Positions 48,101 through 60,100 of a DNA stretch of 64,000 nt are shown piece after piece; the first letter of the stretch is position 1; the number at the start of each line of letters is the position of its first letter. Below the pieces are notes generated by a model, which saw only the letters and a program-made list of their open reading frames with translations, made no database searches and had not been told where the DNA came from. The DNA is taken from the NCBI RefSeq assembly GCF_910592395.1, contig NC_088310.1:4719501-4783500 (forward strand), in the 5' to 3' direction. The translations under genes were made by a program, and so were the position numbers. This stretch comes from Lineus longissimus (lineage: Eukaryota; Nemertea; Pilidiophora; Heteronemertea; Lineidae).

Positions 48101-51100
48101 CTTTTTGGTCTCTTGAGCAGACGTATCATCTTTCTTATCTTCAGCTGCTTTGACTGTTTCTTTTTTGGCAGGGATTGGCGTCTTGGTCGGAAGAGATGGC
48201 CTTTTAGGATATATCTTGGGTTTCACTTCATCCGAAGACTTATAGTTAACAAGACTAAGGAGTAAGGGCAGTATTTTCTCCTCCTTCGATGCTGGTGGAC
48301 CCTTACTCTGGCTGGTTGGGGGCATATACCCACCAGAAACTGGAACATTCCCCACAGGCACATTCCCCACTGACACCGGGAAACCCTGGGACATTGGAGG
48401 TATGAAGCCAGGAGGTCCACCAAATCCTGGTCCACCCATCATTGGCCCTGGTCCTCCCATCATTGGTCCCGGTCCACCCATCATTGGTCCACCAGGACCG
48501 CCCATCATTGGCCTAGGCCCACCCATCATAGGACCTGGTCCACTCGGCCCGCCCATCATAGGCCTTGGACCACCAGGTCCACCTTGCATTGGCCCTGGCC
48601 CTCGAGGGCCACCCTGCATGGGCCCTTGACCACGAGGTCCAGGTGGTCCTCCAGGACCACCAAAATTAGGTGGAGGCCCATCACATCCAGGGGGTCCATC
48701 ATTTATCGTGCTACTAAATCGCTTGGCAGCTCCCCCAAATCCAGGTCCATCATTGTTGTTCCCTCCTTGGTCATCATTGTTATTATTTCCTTGCCGACCT
48801 CCACGACCTCGCTTCCCCTTTTTCGGTGGAGCTTCTGGACTCTCTGGTACCTGCACATCCTCAATCATGTTACTCTGCAGCAGGAATGCAAGGCCTCGCT
48901 TTGCTTGCATATTAGTCTTTCTCTGAAAGCCAAAAAAATCCCCAAATTTGAAATACCCCAAAATGAAGTTGTTAAAGTGATCTAATGTTGGTTAATGTTA
49001 TGTTTTTGAAAGATTTGATGAGAGACATCTTATACTAGTTTTACTAACATGGTTTCAGATGATAGGTATTTCACAAAGCCATCTTCATGTTGATGTGTTG
49101 TTTGTACAGGCTGACAAGTATACACAACTTAAGAATTATCGACTTACATCTCCTGGTACATCTTTTCCATCTTCATCTTTCTTGGATCTGAAAGTCAGAG
49201 GGTGAAAAATTTAAGGTAATGCTTAAAGCTACGAAATTGACAGTGGAAGACGTACATGTACAATTCACACAACAAATTTGGGGACACGTGGCACAGATTC
49301 ACTCGGACAATAGTCCTACTTCTTCTTTCATCTATCAGCAATCAACTGTAGTTAGGTCTGAAAACTATTCAGTGGATTAAGAGAAAAAAAGATTCTTACA
49401 TATTACTTTCTTCTTTACCCTCTTTCTCGAACTCCTCTGGATCAACCCCAGGAGGCAGCAGGTCTGACACTTTCGACGCTTCCTTCTTCTCAGACTGTTG
49501 CTTCTTAATGTTATCGATGATATCTTTCAGATCTTTATTGTCAGATCCGCTGTTTGAAACTCCAGGTGGGCCATCATCTTTATTGTCACCGGAACTATCA
49601 GTTTTTTTGCCCACAGTTCCCCCTCGCTTGGATCCACCCTGATTGTTGGTATCCATCTCACCCGACGCGCCAGGCGGACCAGGTTCATCCATTTCTGTTT
49701 CATTTTGTGGCCCACCAGGACCATTAAAATCAAATTCATTCTGGTTGTCAGATCCTTTCCTACCAAACCCACGGTTCCGTCCTCCTCTATTTCCACCTCG
49801 CCCTCTATTGAAGCCCCCACGATGTGACCCAGGAACCTCTGAGCCATCACTGAAGTTAGAACCAGCATTCGAACTGGGTCTTGGTGGTCCATCAAATCCT
49901 GGACCCCCTCCTCCATCATTAAACCCAGGCCCACCAGGTCCATTGTTATTGAATCCAGGTCCATCATTGAATCCAGGTCCACTACCACGCCTGTTGTTGT
50001 TGAACCCAGGCCCTCCAGGACCATTATTGAAGCCTGGTCTGCCAAATCCTTGGTTATTAGGGCCATCATTGAATCCTTGATTATTGGGTCCATTGTTGAA
50101 ACCAGGTCCTCCAGGTCCATCATTGAAGTTCCCTTGATTATTCGGGCCATTGTTAAATCCACCAGGTCCATTATTGAACCCCTGGTTTCCAGGCCCATCA
50201 TTGAAAGGTCCACCTGGCCCATCAAAGCGATTACCCATGTTTCCAGGACCATTGTTGAATCCAGGCCCATCCATGAATCGATTTCCGAAATTTCCAGGCC
50301 CATCATTGAACCCACGGTTACCAGGCCCGTTATTAAAACCAGGTCCACCAGGGCCATCATTAAAAGGTCCATTGTTGAAACCACCTTGATTGTTCAAGCC
50401 ACTGTTGTTGAACCCAGGTCCATTATTGAATCCTGGCCCACCAGGTCCATCATTGAATGGCCCACCTGGCCCATCAAATCTGTTGTTGTCTGGCCCACCA
50501 AAGCCGCCTCCACCACGATTACCTCCCCCAAAACCTCCTCTTCCACCAAAGTTTGGCCCACCAGGCCCATCAAAGTTGCCTTGGTTATTTGGTCCATCGG
50601 GACCAAAGTTGCCACCTCCTCTTCCACCAAATCCTCCATGTCCACCTCCTCTATTGTTATTAAATCCACCAGGTGGTCCATTGAAGTTGTCTGGCCCTCC
50701 GAAGTTACCTCGGCCCATTCCACGTCCACCACCAAAGCCACCTCTTCCCGGGCCATCACCCAAAAGTCCAACGGGTCCCCCCATATTGGGTCCTGGCCCT
50801 CCCATCATATTGGGTCCAGGGCCTCCTCCCATGTTTGGTCCAGGGCCTCCACCCATGTTTGGACCAGGCCCTCCTCCCATATTAGGACCACCTCCCATGT
50901 TTGGTCCAGGGCCTCCACCCATGTTTGGACCAGGTCCTCCTCCCATATTAGGACCTCCACCCATGTTTGGTCCAGGGCCTCCGAATGGAGGTCCGCCTTG
51001 GTCAATCAGAGGACGTGGAGCCCGATTTAGTGCTTTGAAAGCTCTCTCCATGTTTTTCCTTCTCGTTTCCAACTCAACCTTTTTTTCTTCCATCTGTTTT

Positions 51101-52641
51101 TCATATTCCTTCCACTGTGCCTCATACTGAAGGTACTGCTGTTGGTTTGGGTGATCTGAAAATGGAGTAGATTGTTATGAGACCCTGAATTCTTGGGATG
51201 CAAGCCTGCAACCCGACATATATATCAAAATTGTAGCTTTTTTCAGCTGTTCTGATTCTGAATATATGACAGGATATAGTGTGCTGTGAAAGGGATTTAA
51301 TTCATAATAAAACATGTCTGTGGTCCGCCAGCTTTGCAGATCCTAGCAATTTTAGCTGGTGGGTAGGCCAGATACTTGATTTCATTCTGAACATGAGGAC
51401 TTACTCTTATTTTGTTCCTTCCAATCTGCAAACTGTTTCTTCCAATCTTCATATTGCGATTCAAACTTCTTTTCTTCTGAAGTTAAGAGGTCCAGCTGAT
51501 CTTTATTGACTGGGCCTGAAAGGTCAATTTTGATTCACGTCATTAGCCCTTCCAAGGCCATTTTAGAAGCATGCTGCACCCCGCTTTTTTCTGAGCCATT
51601 TGCATCGTCTTTTGTTGACGGTTTCTAAAGCTTTTTCAAAAGGGCGCCTGCATCCGGTCCTTTTTTGCCAGCACTTTTGAACTGGCCTGCCTTTACAGAT
51701 ATCCGTCAGATTCAGAAATCAGAAGGAGGTGTCATGACATGCACAATCAACATGTATTCTATGAATGATGGTCTTCAAAAATTGATTTCGCAACCAACCA
51801 GGATGTCACCATGTGTGCGATCATCTTGTCAGTGAATGTCACAACCAAAGACCATGGGAGGCACAACAATGTCACAACCAGGTGTGTAAGAAATTGCAGT
51901 AGGCTACATGACCGTCTTGGAAAGGGACACAACAAACAAGAACCATCCAGGATGAAGCACGACATTCATTTGACAAAACTCTTGTAAGAATCTTTCATGT
52001 GATTGTGAGTTGTCGATAAAGTGTTGATAACAATTATCGAAAAATACAAACCAAGCAGTCTCAAAGCCCTGTCCTCTTCAAGCTCTTCTATCTTTAGTTT
52101 CTGTTTCGTCCACTGGGCTGCCTGCTGCTGAAGCTGCGTCAACTGAAACTCTTCTCTGGCATCTTTCGGTTGAAGCTGAAACAGACGACAAAAAAATGCT
52201 AGTCTCATAGTCTCTTCTTAGCATTTGATTTCATTTCACTTTTGTGAAGGTTTTCTTTTCGGACACCCCAACCGGCCGAGCGGGGTGCCAGCATGGTGGT
52301 GTCTGCTCAGGCTCCTCCCCAGGCCAAGACGAGACATGTCACAACCACGTTCAAAATCACTTATCAGCACAGACTACGCTTTCTTCTCAACTCACCTCAG
52401 GCTCATCCGGAGCGGGCAAAGGGTTTTTTTCATCCATGGGAGCCTCTCCAAAGGGCATCATCGGACCACCAGGACCCCGGTTTCCGAAGCCAGGTTTTAG
52501 ACCCATCAAAGGTTGAATCCCCGGCCCTGCACCAAACTGAGCTCGCGGATTTTGTTGCATTAGTGGGGTTGGGCCACCAAAATTTCCACCCATGTTTTGG
52601 TTCATCGGTCCCTGGTTAGAGGGAGCGAACTTATTGAACAT
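39113..52641 (-). CDS. YLPM1: YLPM1 (ZAP3), nuclear P-loop protein
   Basis: Sixteen coding exons with consistent phases: 52396-52641, 52052-52175, 51405-51515, 49400-51155, 49148-49187, 47513-48922, 47122-47178, 46453-46901, 46030-46169, 45551-45888, 45133-45252, 44607-44951, 44220-44306, 41231-41279, 39410-39528 and 39113-39253. They encode 1843 residues. N-terminal glutamine- and tryptophan-rich helices (QYEDWKKQFADW) precede a Gly/Pro/Asn repeat tract. Then come a lysine-rich coil, an RS-like region (about 1100-1180) and a DDRLPPLRP repeat array. A nucleoside-kinase-like domain has Walker A GPPGAGKT at 1543-1550 and CLDDYF. The conserved tail is KWELDTSEQT, LDGLFLGKR, RWADIEER, GFVVGQTNWDRMTD, ALNRTKYI. 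Vertebrate YLPM1 is nuclear, binds protein phosphatase 1 and has been linked to telomerase control. The first exon and the repeats are lineage-specific. Confidence 0.93.
41280..44219 (-). other. large intron of YLPM1
   Basis: About 2.9 kb between exons 13 and 14 without recognised exons. It holds a run of about 20 G (42474-42493) and the diverged duplication at 43264-43580. Confidence 0.6.
43264..43580. repeat. diverged tandem duplication, step about 171 bp
   Basis: Two copies share GTGATGGGCTGG (43280 and 43451), then CATTGAT, GTACAGG-like, and TGTCATGCCTAAATTAC or TGTCATGCCTAATTTAC near the end. Copy 1 has gained a G-rich run. It lies within a YLPM1 intron. Confidence 0.65.
46612..46866 (-). 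repeat. 27-bp coding minisatellite in YLPM1 exon 8
   Basis: Nine units of nine residues, consensus DDRLPPLRP, with a few variants (DDRLQPLRP, DDRLPSLRP, DDRALSLRP). The DNA units are 27 bp and very similar, indicating recent unequal exchange with the frame kept. Confidence 0.9.
47322..47430. repeat. dispersed repeat fragment, shared with 29.7 kb
   Basis: It contains GCTCAAGGACACCGAGACGA and CCTCCTGATTATTGGCC in the same order as the copy at 29678-29790. It lies in the YLPM1 intron between exons 6 and 7. Confidence 0.5.
48400..48660 (-). repeat. Gly/Pro/Met coding repeat in YLPM1 exon 6
   Basis: Short units of the type GGPGPMMGG, GGPRPMMGG and GGPGPMQGG repeat over about 80 residues. The base pattern is repetitive enough to leave spurious open frames in other registers. 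Confidence 0.85.
49850..50960 (-). repeat. Gly/Pro/Asn-rich coding repeat in YLPM1 exon 4
   Basis: Tandem units such as GPGFNNGPG, GPFNDGPGG and GPNNQGFND fill about 300 residues, and a second block uses GPNMGGGPG. They translate to a low-complexity, probably disordered region. The same DNA is open in other frames on both strands, which are shadows. Confidence 0.9.
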
Positions 52642-53379
52642 ACTGAGGTTATTTTCTTGGTCAATATGCAGTAAACAATATTTTCTTCATGAGCGTGTTT
52701 CTGCCATTCTGCACAAATGGCGACGCTTTCAGTTTTAGTTCCTTAATTTGACGATCGGTGTCGCCACAATCTAGACGAGACGGCTCATAGCCGATTTGAT
52801 AGTATTTTTGTGCATTTCTGGAATTCTAATATGAAGTCATGGCATCTGACTTTGGGTCTCAAAGCAATATTGTCCCAAGAGTTGCAGGCTTCTTCAAATT
52901 CTATCCCAGTGCAGAAGTGACACTTTAGAAGCTGCTCAATTGAACCGAGCCAAGCCACTTCAGACATTCTGAGTCCAATTTATCCAGAATCTAAACTTGT
53001 CTTCCATGGGCCATTGAAAACAAACCAACAAAACAAAATATTATACCAACGTAATGTCTGTATTTACAATGCTTTATCATGAAACAATTTAAGGCTTACA
53101 AACACATATTTCAATTTCAAAGAAGAGACTAACATGAACACTCTCCCTATCAGAACTGTTATAATATTGTTCAATCGGACAGTATGTACAAAGTTACAGC
53201 TTCCCAAACTACATTTAGGATAGTGGAACAATATTCAAAATTTTAGAAAAAAACTTTATTTCAGACTGACAGACTGGTTTTGATAATGTACCAAGCAAGA
53301 CAGAATAAAGAAGATGTGTAATAAAAGGGAAGAACCAATCAAAACATATATTGAATTTTTTCCTCCCAGCCACTTTTAG
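52642..53379. promoter_or_regulatory. YLPM1 upstream region and 3' flank of the MULE/SWIM gene
   Basis: The YLPM1 promoter should lie here, directly upstream of its ATG at 52641 (minus strand). An AATAAA on the minus strand at 53255-53260 is a candidate poly(A) signal for the gene that stops at 54113. No core promoter element was resolved. Confidence 0.35.
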
Positions 53380-53625
53380 CCATATTGAGTCGCCTCTACA
53401 TTGGGGCCGACCCAGCTCACCGCCAGTTCTGAGACTAGCAAATCAACGAACGATTCGAGGAACCCGTGACCGGAGACTCCATGGCAACGAAGCGAGCGGG
53501 AAACTAGCCGATAATGTATGCGTAAGGCGACCAGCAGCGCCACCAAAATCACGGTAGCGGCAACGGGTAGAACTACAATGCAGACGATGGCAACCACGTG
53601 TGATAGCGCGGCCGCCCGCAATTAA
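53380..53625. other. CpG-rich island with an open frame for a hydrophobic peptide
   Basis: This segment is far richer in GC and CpG than its surroundings. On the minus strand a frame of 81 codons (53376-53621) begins MRAAALSHVVAIVCIVV and has one strong hydrophobic span of about 25 residues. It could be a promoter island (for YLPM1) or a small membrane protein exon. No homology was recognised. Confidence 0.3.
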
Positions 53626-53866
53626 TGATAAAGTTTGACTAACGATCGTTCCTTGGTGCATTTGGTGTGGTAGTGGATCTTTTTGATAGACTTTGATCAA
53701 TTTTCGCACAACACTATTACTCTCTCGCCAAATCATGGCAATTCAAATTGAATTCGCAAAATTTTTAGCCAGACATTGTTTTACATTCGCCACTCCTGTG
53801 CAGGAGTCGCAAGTGGCGAAAATGCGAACGGGCGCGCCAGCCCTGCCAAGTACTCATACATCATTA

Positions 53867-53925
53867 CAGCAAAACCTCTCTATATAAGGACAACCTCAGG
53901 ACTGACATGTGCTGCCCTTAATTGC
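53867..53925. mobile_element. truncated pogo-like MITE end
   Basis: After a TA, the sequence CAGCAAAACCTCTCTATATA, then GGACAACC and TGACATGTGCTGCCCTTAAT, aligns with the left end of the element at 30917. The right terminal repeat is not recognisable. Confidence 0.6.
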
Positions 53926-54112
53926 TTATCTGATTGCAGAGGGAAAATTCAATGGAAATCCAATGCATTGTTCACTCAAGGGAATGCTGGTGACGAAGTG
54001 TTCTATGACAGACAGTCTCTATGAGAGCTAGACTCCATCTCACAACAGTAACTAATCCCAATAGTGTACATGTATATCCATATGAGGCTCAGCAAAGCCC
54101 ATACCGCTAATG

Positions 54113-57100
54113 CTATGTACATCCAACGACCTCTTCCTGTGAAACAACATTCAGAGCATCTAGTATCCGCTGGATACCTGTATTGTCAATGCCTCCTTCA
54201 AGTTTGATAGATGCTACAGCCGGCTCGATCTCTGACTGCGGCACCTCAACGTACTCCACCTCATAATACGTCTCATTGGACGTCGACTGAGATGGAAAAT
54301 TCGGCTGATAATTAGCACCAGCAGACGTTACATAAAGGTTCTGATCCACCTCCACTGGTTGCTCAAGGCGCATCCGCTTTGAAGGGGATGGGCCTTCAGG
54401 CACAGGAACAGTCTCAGGTACCGACAGGATTGTTTCTAACACCAGTTCCTGTTTCACTTGTTTGCTGGGACCAATTCGACCCATGGAAACAATCTCACGA
54501 AGCTCACCCAATAAACTATACAGATGGTCATTCAACTGGGTCAAATACTCCTCATCTTTTACTAACTGCAATGTATCCCCAACATTTTTCAAAGTCTCCT
54601 CACACTTTCGTATCAATTTCTGCTTCTTGGTTTTTGGAGCCTTTTTTGTTTTTTCCACGGCAGGCATTTCCATTGTTTGCGTTGAAGCGGACACCATAAC
54701 TGTTGCTGGTTTACAAGGTTTCACACACATTTGATGCCCTGAACTTTCTACACCGGAAACCGTGCTTCCTTTGCTTTGCATGTTCGTAGCAACAATGGAG
54801 ACACCACTTTGCACATTTGTAGCAGCTCTCTTTTGCAGAAGTGAGGCCACAGTAGGGACTTTGCTTTGTGAAGTCATGGACCCTTTAGGACAATGTGGTT
54901 GGACAAAGACGGGAGTAACAGCTGAAGCTGAAATCTTTGGAATAGGGACAACTGTTTGAGAGGTACCCTGCAAGCGAGCACCAGCCGTCTGGGATACTGA
55001 ACTGCCTGTCTTGGAAGTGAGAGACAAAGTTGACACAGGTGTTCCTCTCGACTTTTGTGCGATCAGTTTTCCACTGGAACTTCGTGTTAGTGGCGTCCCA
55101 AGCGAGGTACTCGGAGCTGTTGTTCCACTAGAACTTTGAGAAACGGATGCTCCCACAGAATGTTCTGAAACTACATTTATTGTTCCACTCTCACACGAGG
55201 CAATAGATTCTCCACTTGGTGTGTTGAAACACACCTTTTGCCCTTTGAGAACCCCTTTCTTCTTCAGCATATCCATGATACCTGACAATGTTTTTTCGGT
55301 TATTGTGCCACCTGGTTCAGAAGGGATTATCGTAACTAATGTTGGTTTCATTACACTAGTACTTGCAGTTGTGGTTTGGTTTGGTGCACTGCCGCTGGTG
55401 GTTTTAGTCCCAGTTGCGCTTTCTTTATCATACTTTAGTTTTTCTTGGACTTGCGAATTATCCGACAAATCAGCTTTTGAAACAGGAGACTCGGTATTCT
55501 TCAGGGATTTTATTCTTGTTGAAGATCGTGGTTTGGCAACCTTGGGCAGGTCAATCTCCAAGTCTGGGGTCCAGTCCGCAGAATCATCAGCATCAACTCC
55601 CATCTCTTCTAAATCATCATCAGTATCAGTAACGTCGGAAGACTGAGAAGACAAAGGGAGGGCTGAAGACAGGGATGACTTTGCTTTTCCACGACTTAGG
55701 ATGTTAGGAATCTTGGCCTGTGGGGACTGAGATGTTGAAGCAGTGGCTAATTTTGTCAGAGCCTTCGCAGTTGATTGACTCCGTTGCAATATTTGCAATG
55801 CAGTGGGTGGGCAAGAAACAGTTGCAGACGTCACTACCGATGTTGCTGACGCTGTTGTGGCTGAACTAGCAGGCGCCATGGTAGTTACTGTGGTTGTGGC
55901 TAAACGTGTTACCGTAGTTGCAAGATTTGTAGTTGAAACCAACAATGGGAAATCAGAGCTAACTGGAGCAGCCGTGGTTTGAGCATCTCCATGGATTACA
56001 GGAATGTTCGTCAATATTGGTAGACTAGACGCGGAACTGGCAGTAGTAAATATTATTGGCTTGTTGCCAGCAGCAGACAGGTACTTCTGCAGAGGCACCC
56101 ACGAGGCTGGTGATGCCACAACAGTTGAAATAACAGATGATAAACCAGAACTTGTGGCTGCTGCAACTGAGGTTGAGGTGTCTGGAATAGTTGTACCGGA
56201 TATCGAGGGAACAATGCTTGATCCTGAAGAATTCGGGTCTTCGTTATGATCAGGATCATCCAACATACTCATGACCGAGGCTTCTCCACTTTGAGCAGTA
56301 TCAGCAGTTGTAGGAGATTCTGTTGATGCTACACTCGTAGAAGCCATACTCGGAACATTCTGGCCATCAGGGGTCTGCTCGGTGGTGGGTATGAAAAGGG
56401 CAGTGGACAAAGTCTCACTGTTGTCAGGAGAATAACTCATCAAACTGCTTCCTATTGGAAGTTGTCCAACAGATGTAGCCTCACCTGAAGCAGTTAGACT
56501 CGTAACAAAATCTTCACTATCTACTTGTCCCAAATCCAGTGGCTTCTTGAATTTAATTACAGTTGGACTAGAAGTTGAAGAGACAACATTCTTCAGTGCT
56601 CCAAGCAGATCAGAACTGCTCGTAACCGCTACTGCAAATACTGGACCAACTGACTGCGATGTGCCAACAGCCGGGGCGATTGGTACAGGTTTCTTAATGG
56701 TATCTCCATGGATAGACTTCTCAAGTTCTTTTGCAATGGACACTGCACTGGGAAACTTGGTAGATTTATCCACTATGTACGTTCCATCTGTGTTCCGTTT
56801 GAATCGGGTTACTGATGGCAATTTGCCAGGAATCATTGCTTCAACAACGATGGTGGAGCCATTAGCCATTGTAGAGATCTGTTGCCGAGACGCCGTTGTT
56901 GAAAAATCGAGTGGCTTCACTAATCCTGTAGCAGTTGTTGCAGCATCTGAAGAACAAGCAACTGCTGTAGCTGTTGAAGCAATTGATGAATTTTCTGCTA
57001 CTGCTGCGGTTGGCATAGCAACTGAAGAACTGGTGGGAACCTCAACCAATGCATCAGTAGAGACTCCTTCTTGAACATTTGAAAGTCTCAACGACTCTTC

Positions 57101-60100
57101 TTTATTCACAGGGGTCCCCTCCTTGTCACTTTCAGCAGCCTTAGGCTTGATTATTTTCTGTACTTGCTTGGTAAGAGCAGAAAGGTTGACTTGGCAAGAT
57201 GGTGAAACTTTTGCCTGAGCAGACGGCGCAAGGACACAGGCAGCAGACGTCTCATAACTTGTCACGGCAGCCGGTACGTTTGCACACGTACTAATTAGAC
57301 TTCTTACAGATACAATGACTGGGACAATCATGTGAGCTGGCTCCTTTACTGTATCCACTCTGTCATCGTCGCTAGGAGTTGTGGTTGAACACGAAACTGA
57401 TGGTGTCTCTGGATGCGCCTCCTCCAACAGCAAATCGTGCACAGCTTGGGCTACTTCAGGACTGTTTGGTGGCGAGTCCGATATTGCCCCGCCATAATCA
57501 ATGTCACTTCCCGCATCATTTGCCTCTGAATTGCTTTCAATGACATCATCTTCCTCTTCCACTTCCTCATCGTCTGATAAGACGACATCAGCAGACACGT
57601 CCCGATCGGGGGTATAGGGCAAGACTGTATTACAACTGTAATCGGTCTGGAACAACAGACAATCACGATACAGCGGACTGAAACTTTCCCAATTTACACT
57701 GGGAACACATCTTACCACTGAAAAGAAGTGTATACATGGTAATCGGCTTGCATTCCACGCTGCACACGTACAGCTTGGAAACTTCTCTGCATTGCCTAAT
57801 CGAACCTCCTCCCGTTGGCCTGCTATTATTTCAACGGTAATCATGCCAGGTTCCGTCTTGCTGACTATGAAAAGTCCCATGCTTAGCCAATTACTGCTGG
57901 TTGCTACTGAAGTCACGCTCTCCCCAACGACTGTAGCTGCAGGGCTGTTCCTCAGGAATTCTGGTAACGCCCTCATCTTCGTCATGTCGACTGGAGTGTC
58001 CACATTCATTTTGGTGTACCTGTAACAGAAATGAAGAGATAAATATCTAATCATTTGCGGGAAAATACTGTTAATACATGTATTATGAGAAAGGCACAAA
58101 GAGCCAACTGATGGGAGACCAGAAGAGGACTAGGTACTGCTTATTGGTTGACTGGTATTTTCACACACACTGATCCTATGCGTTCGCAAGGAAATATCCG
58201 TCCATCCACTTGGATTGGAAAAGGCCCGCTTCCAGTGTTTGAGCAGTGAAGAATGATCCCGGGACACTTACTTGATATATGACTTTGGTAGGTAAGACTT
58301 GAGGAGTTGTGTGATCATCTCAAGAAGGGTATCACTGCGATATGGCCGAATTGGCTTATGGACAAGCAGCTCTGTCATAGAGTCCTTTATGCAGCAGACG
58401 TTCATCATCAGATCTAACGTCTTTTCCAAGTAGACTGTCGTCCATTGCTGAAAAAGAAATAGTACATCAGGATTAAAATCGGCTATGCAGTGTTTGTAAT
58501 CGTAGCAGTGGCACGCTCATCACACCTTGGAGAAGCAGTGCAAAGTGAATGCTAAAGAAGAGGTTCTCAAGCATGAACGTGTAGGAGGAAAAACCAAAGG
58601 AGAAACCCACCTTGATTCTGTTCTCCCATGTTTCTGTGAACCAGTGTCTCAAGAGCGCATCGCCTTTCCACGCCTCGCTCTCATGCAGAGTCTCCAATGC
58701 CTTCTTCAGTTTCTCTCGGCTTGGAGACGTGGCGATCTCCCTCATCATCTCGATGATCTCGCCCTTGTTCTCGATACCATCGGATGCGTCGTCCTGCCAG
58801 GCACGCCAGGCTTTTTCCCTGTGGTCTTTATTTATATGCAGCCGGATTCCTAAAAATACAATACATTTAGATAATAGAGGTGTTAGCAAATTAGACGCAT
58901 CATGGTTTATTAATGAGGAACTACTCCAGAAAGGGTTTTTCAACTATCCCCACAGCTTAGCTTGATACAACAAGGTGACATCTGATTGAGACCACCCCCT
59001 CCATGAATGTTTCCCTTGTTAAGTAAACAGAGAGTTGAGCGCTGGAACCTACCCTTTTCTTTGAAGACCGCTTGGATTGCACTTGCATCGTCTTCGTCAG
59101 AACCAACCATGAAAGTTGACGGCTTCCAACCAGGGTTCCAATTGCGGAAGACACTCAAGGCTTCCTGCAGCAACTCCGGAGAAGACTTCTCCAGGATTAT
59201 GACACCAACTATCAAGAAACCCACATTGGTGAGGACGACAAGGAAGTAGAGGGGGTATTCGCATGGTAAGGCAAGATGCGCGGGGTTGAGAAATGTCATC
59301 TGATTCCCATGAAGAGACATGAGCCGTTTCTGCCACACGCTCTGGTAGCAGAACAACAGAGGCGCACTCGTGTCATTGGCTACATTCCTCCGCATTCTGT
59401 CAAGGTCTGGGATGTCCAGAATATTCTTGAAACAAGCCTTCGGGTGAGGAATATACGGGATTTCCAAGTTGACATAATGAGGTCGGAAGTAGATGAAATC
59501 CTCAATGATGTTTTGCTGCCACTTGGAAACAAAGTTTTCAGTGTTTTGTTTGTCTGTGTTGGACATATTAAACCGTGCTAAATAATTCCTTACATCGACT
59601 TTTGTTGGAAAGAACCGTTTGTCCATTTTGTCTGGTTTCTTCTTAGGGAAGAATTCTTTCTTGACGAAAGAATAAATAATATTGTTAATGTGGCTAACTC
59701 TGTTTACACCCAGGCGTATTGCATCATTCATCACTGCGACTACCCTAGGTTCCAATTGGTGTCGAAAGCCAGCAGTCTGGAAAGAAATTCATGTGAAAGT
59801 TATATTATTTACTCTCACAATTTTAACACTGTGAGTATTTCCTTGATTACAGTGTGATTTAGAAGTTTTAAAACAATTTAGAAAAAGAGAGTTGATAGTG
59901 TCCGCATTGTGTTGTGACAGATACTTTTTGTTCTGTTTAGAAACTTCCCAGGGGTAGAGACGGTAGAGTTTTTAAATTAAAGTAATTTATTGGGTTATAA
60001 AGAGTATTTTCTTTTTCAGATAAAAAGGCACAATTCTTCTCAATGCAGTTCAACAGAACACATTATTTCATCCTGACGTTAGTCAGTTGGTTTCACTGCT

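Noticed and set aside
46445-51030. Long plus-strand frames opposite the YLPM1 repeat exons
   Set aside because: They mirror low-complexity minus-strand coding exons whose splice phases fit. No plus-strand splice or start context was seen.
56547-57074. Plus-strand frame of 175 codons
   Set aside because: It is antisense to the Ser/Thr/Ala-rich last exon of the MULE/SWIM gene, whose codon bias opens complementary frames.
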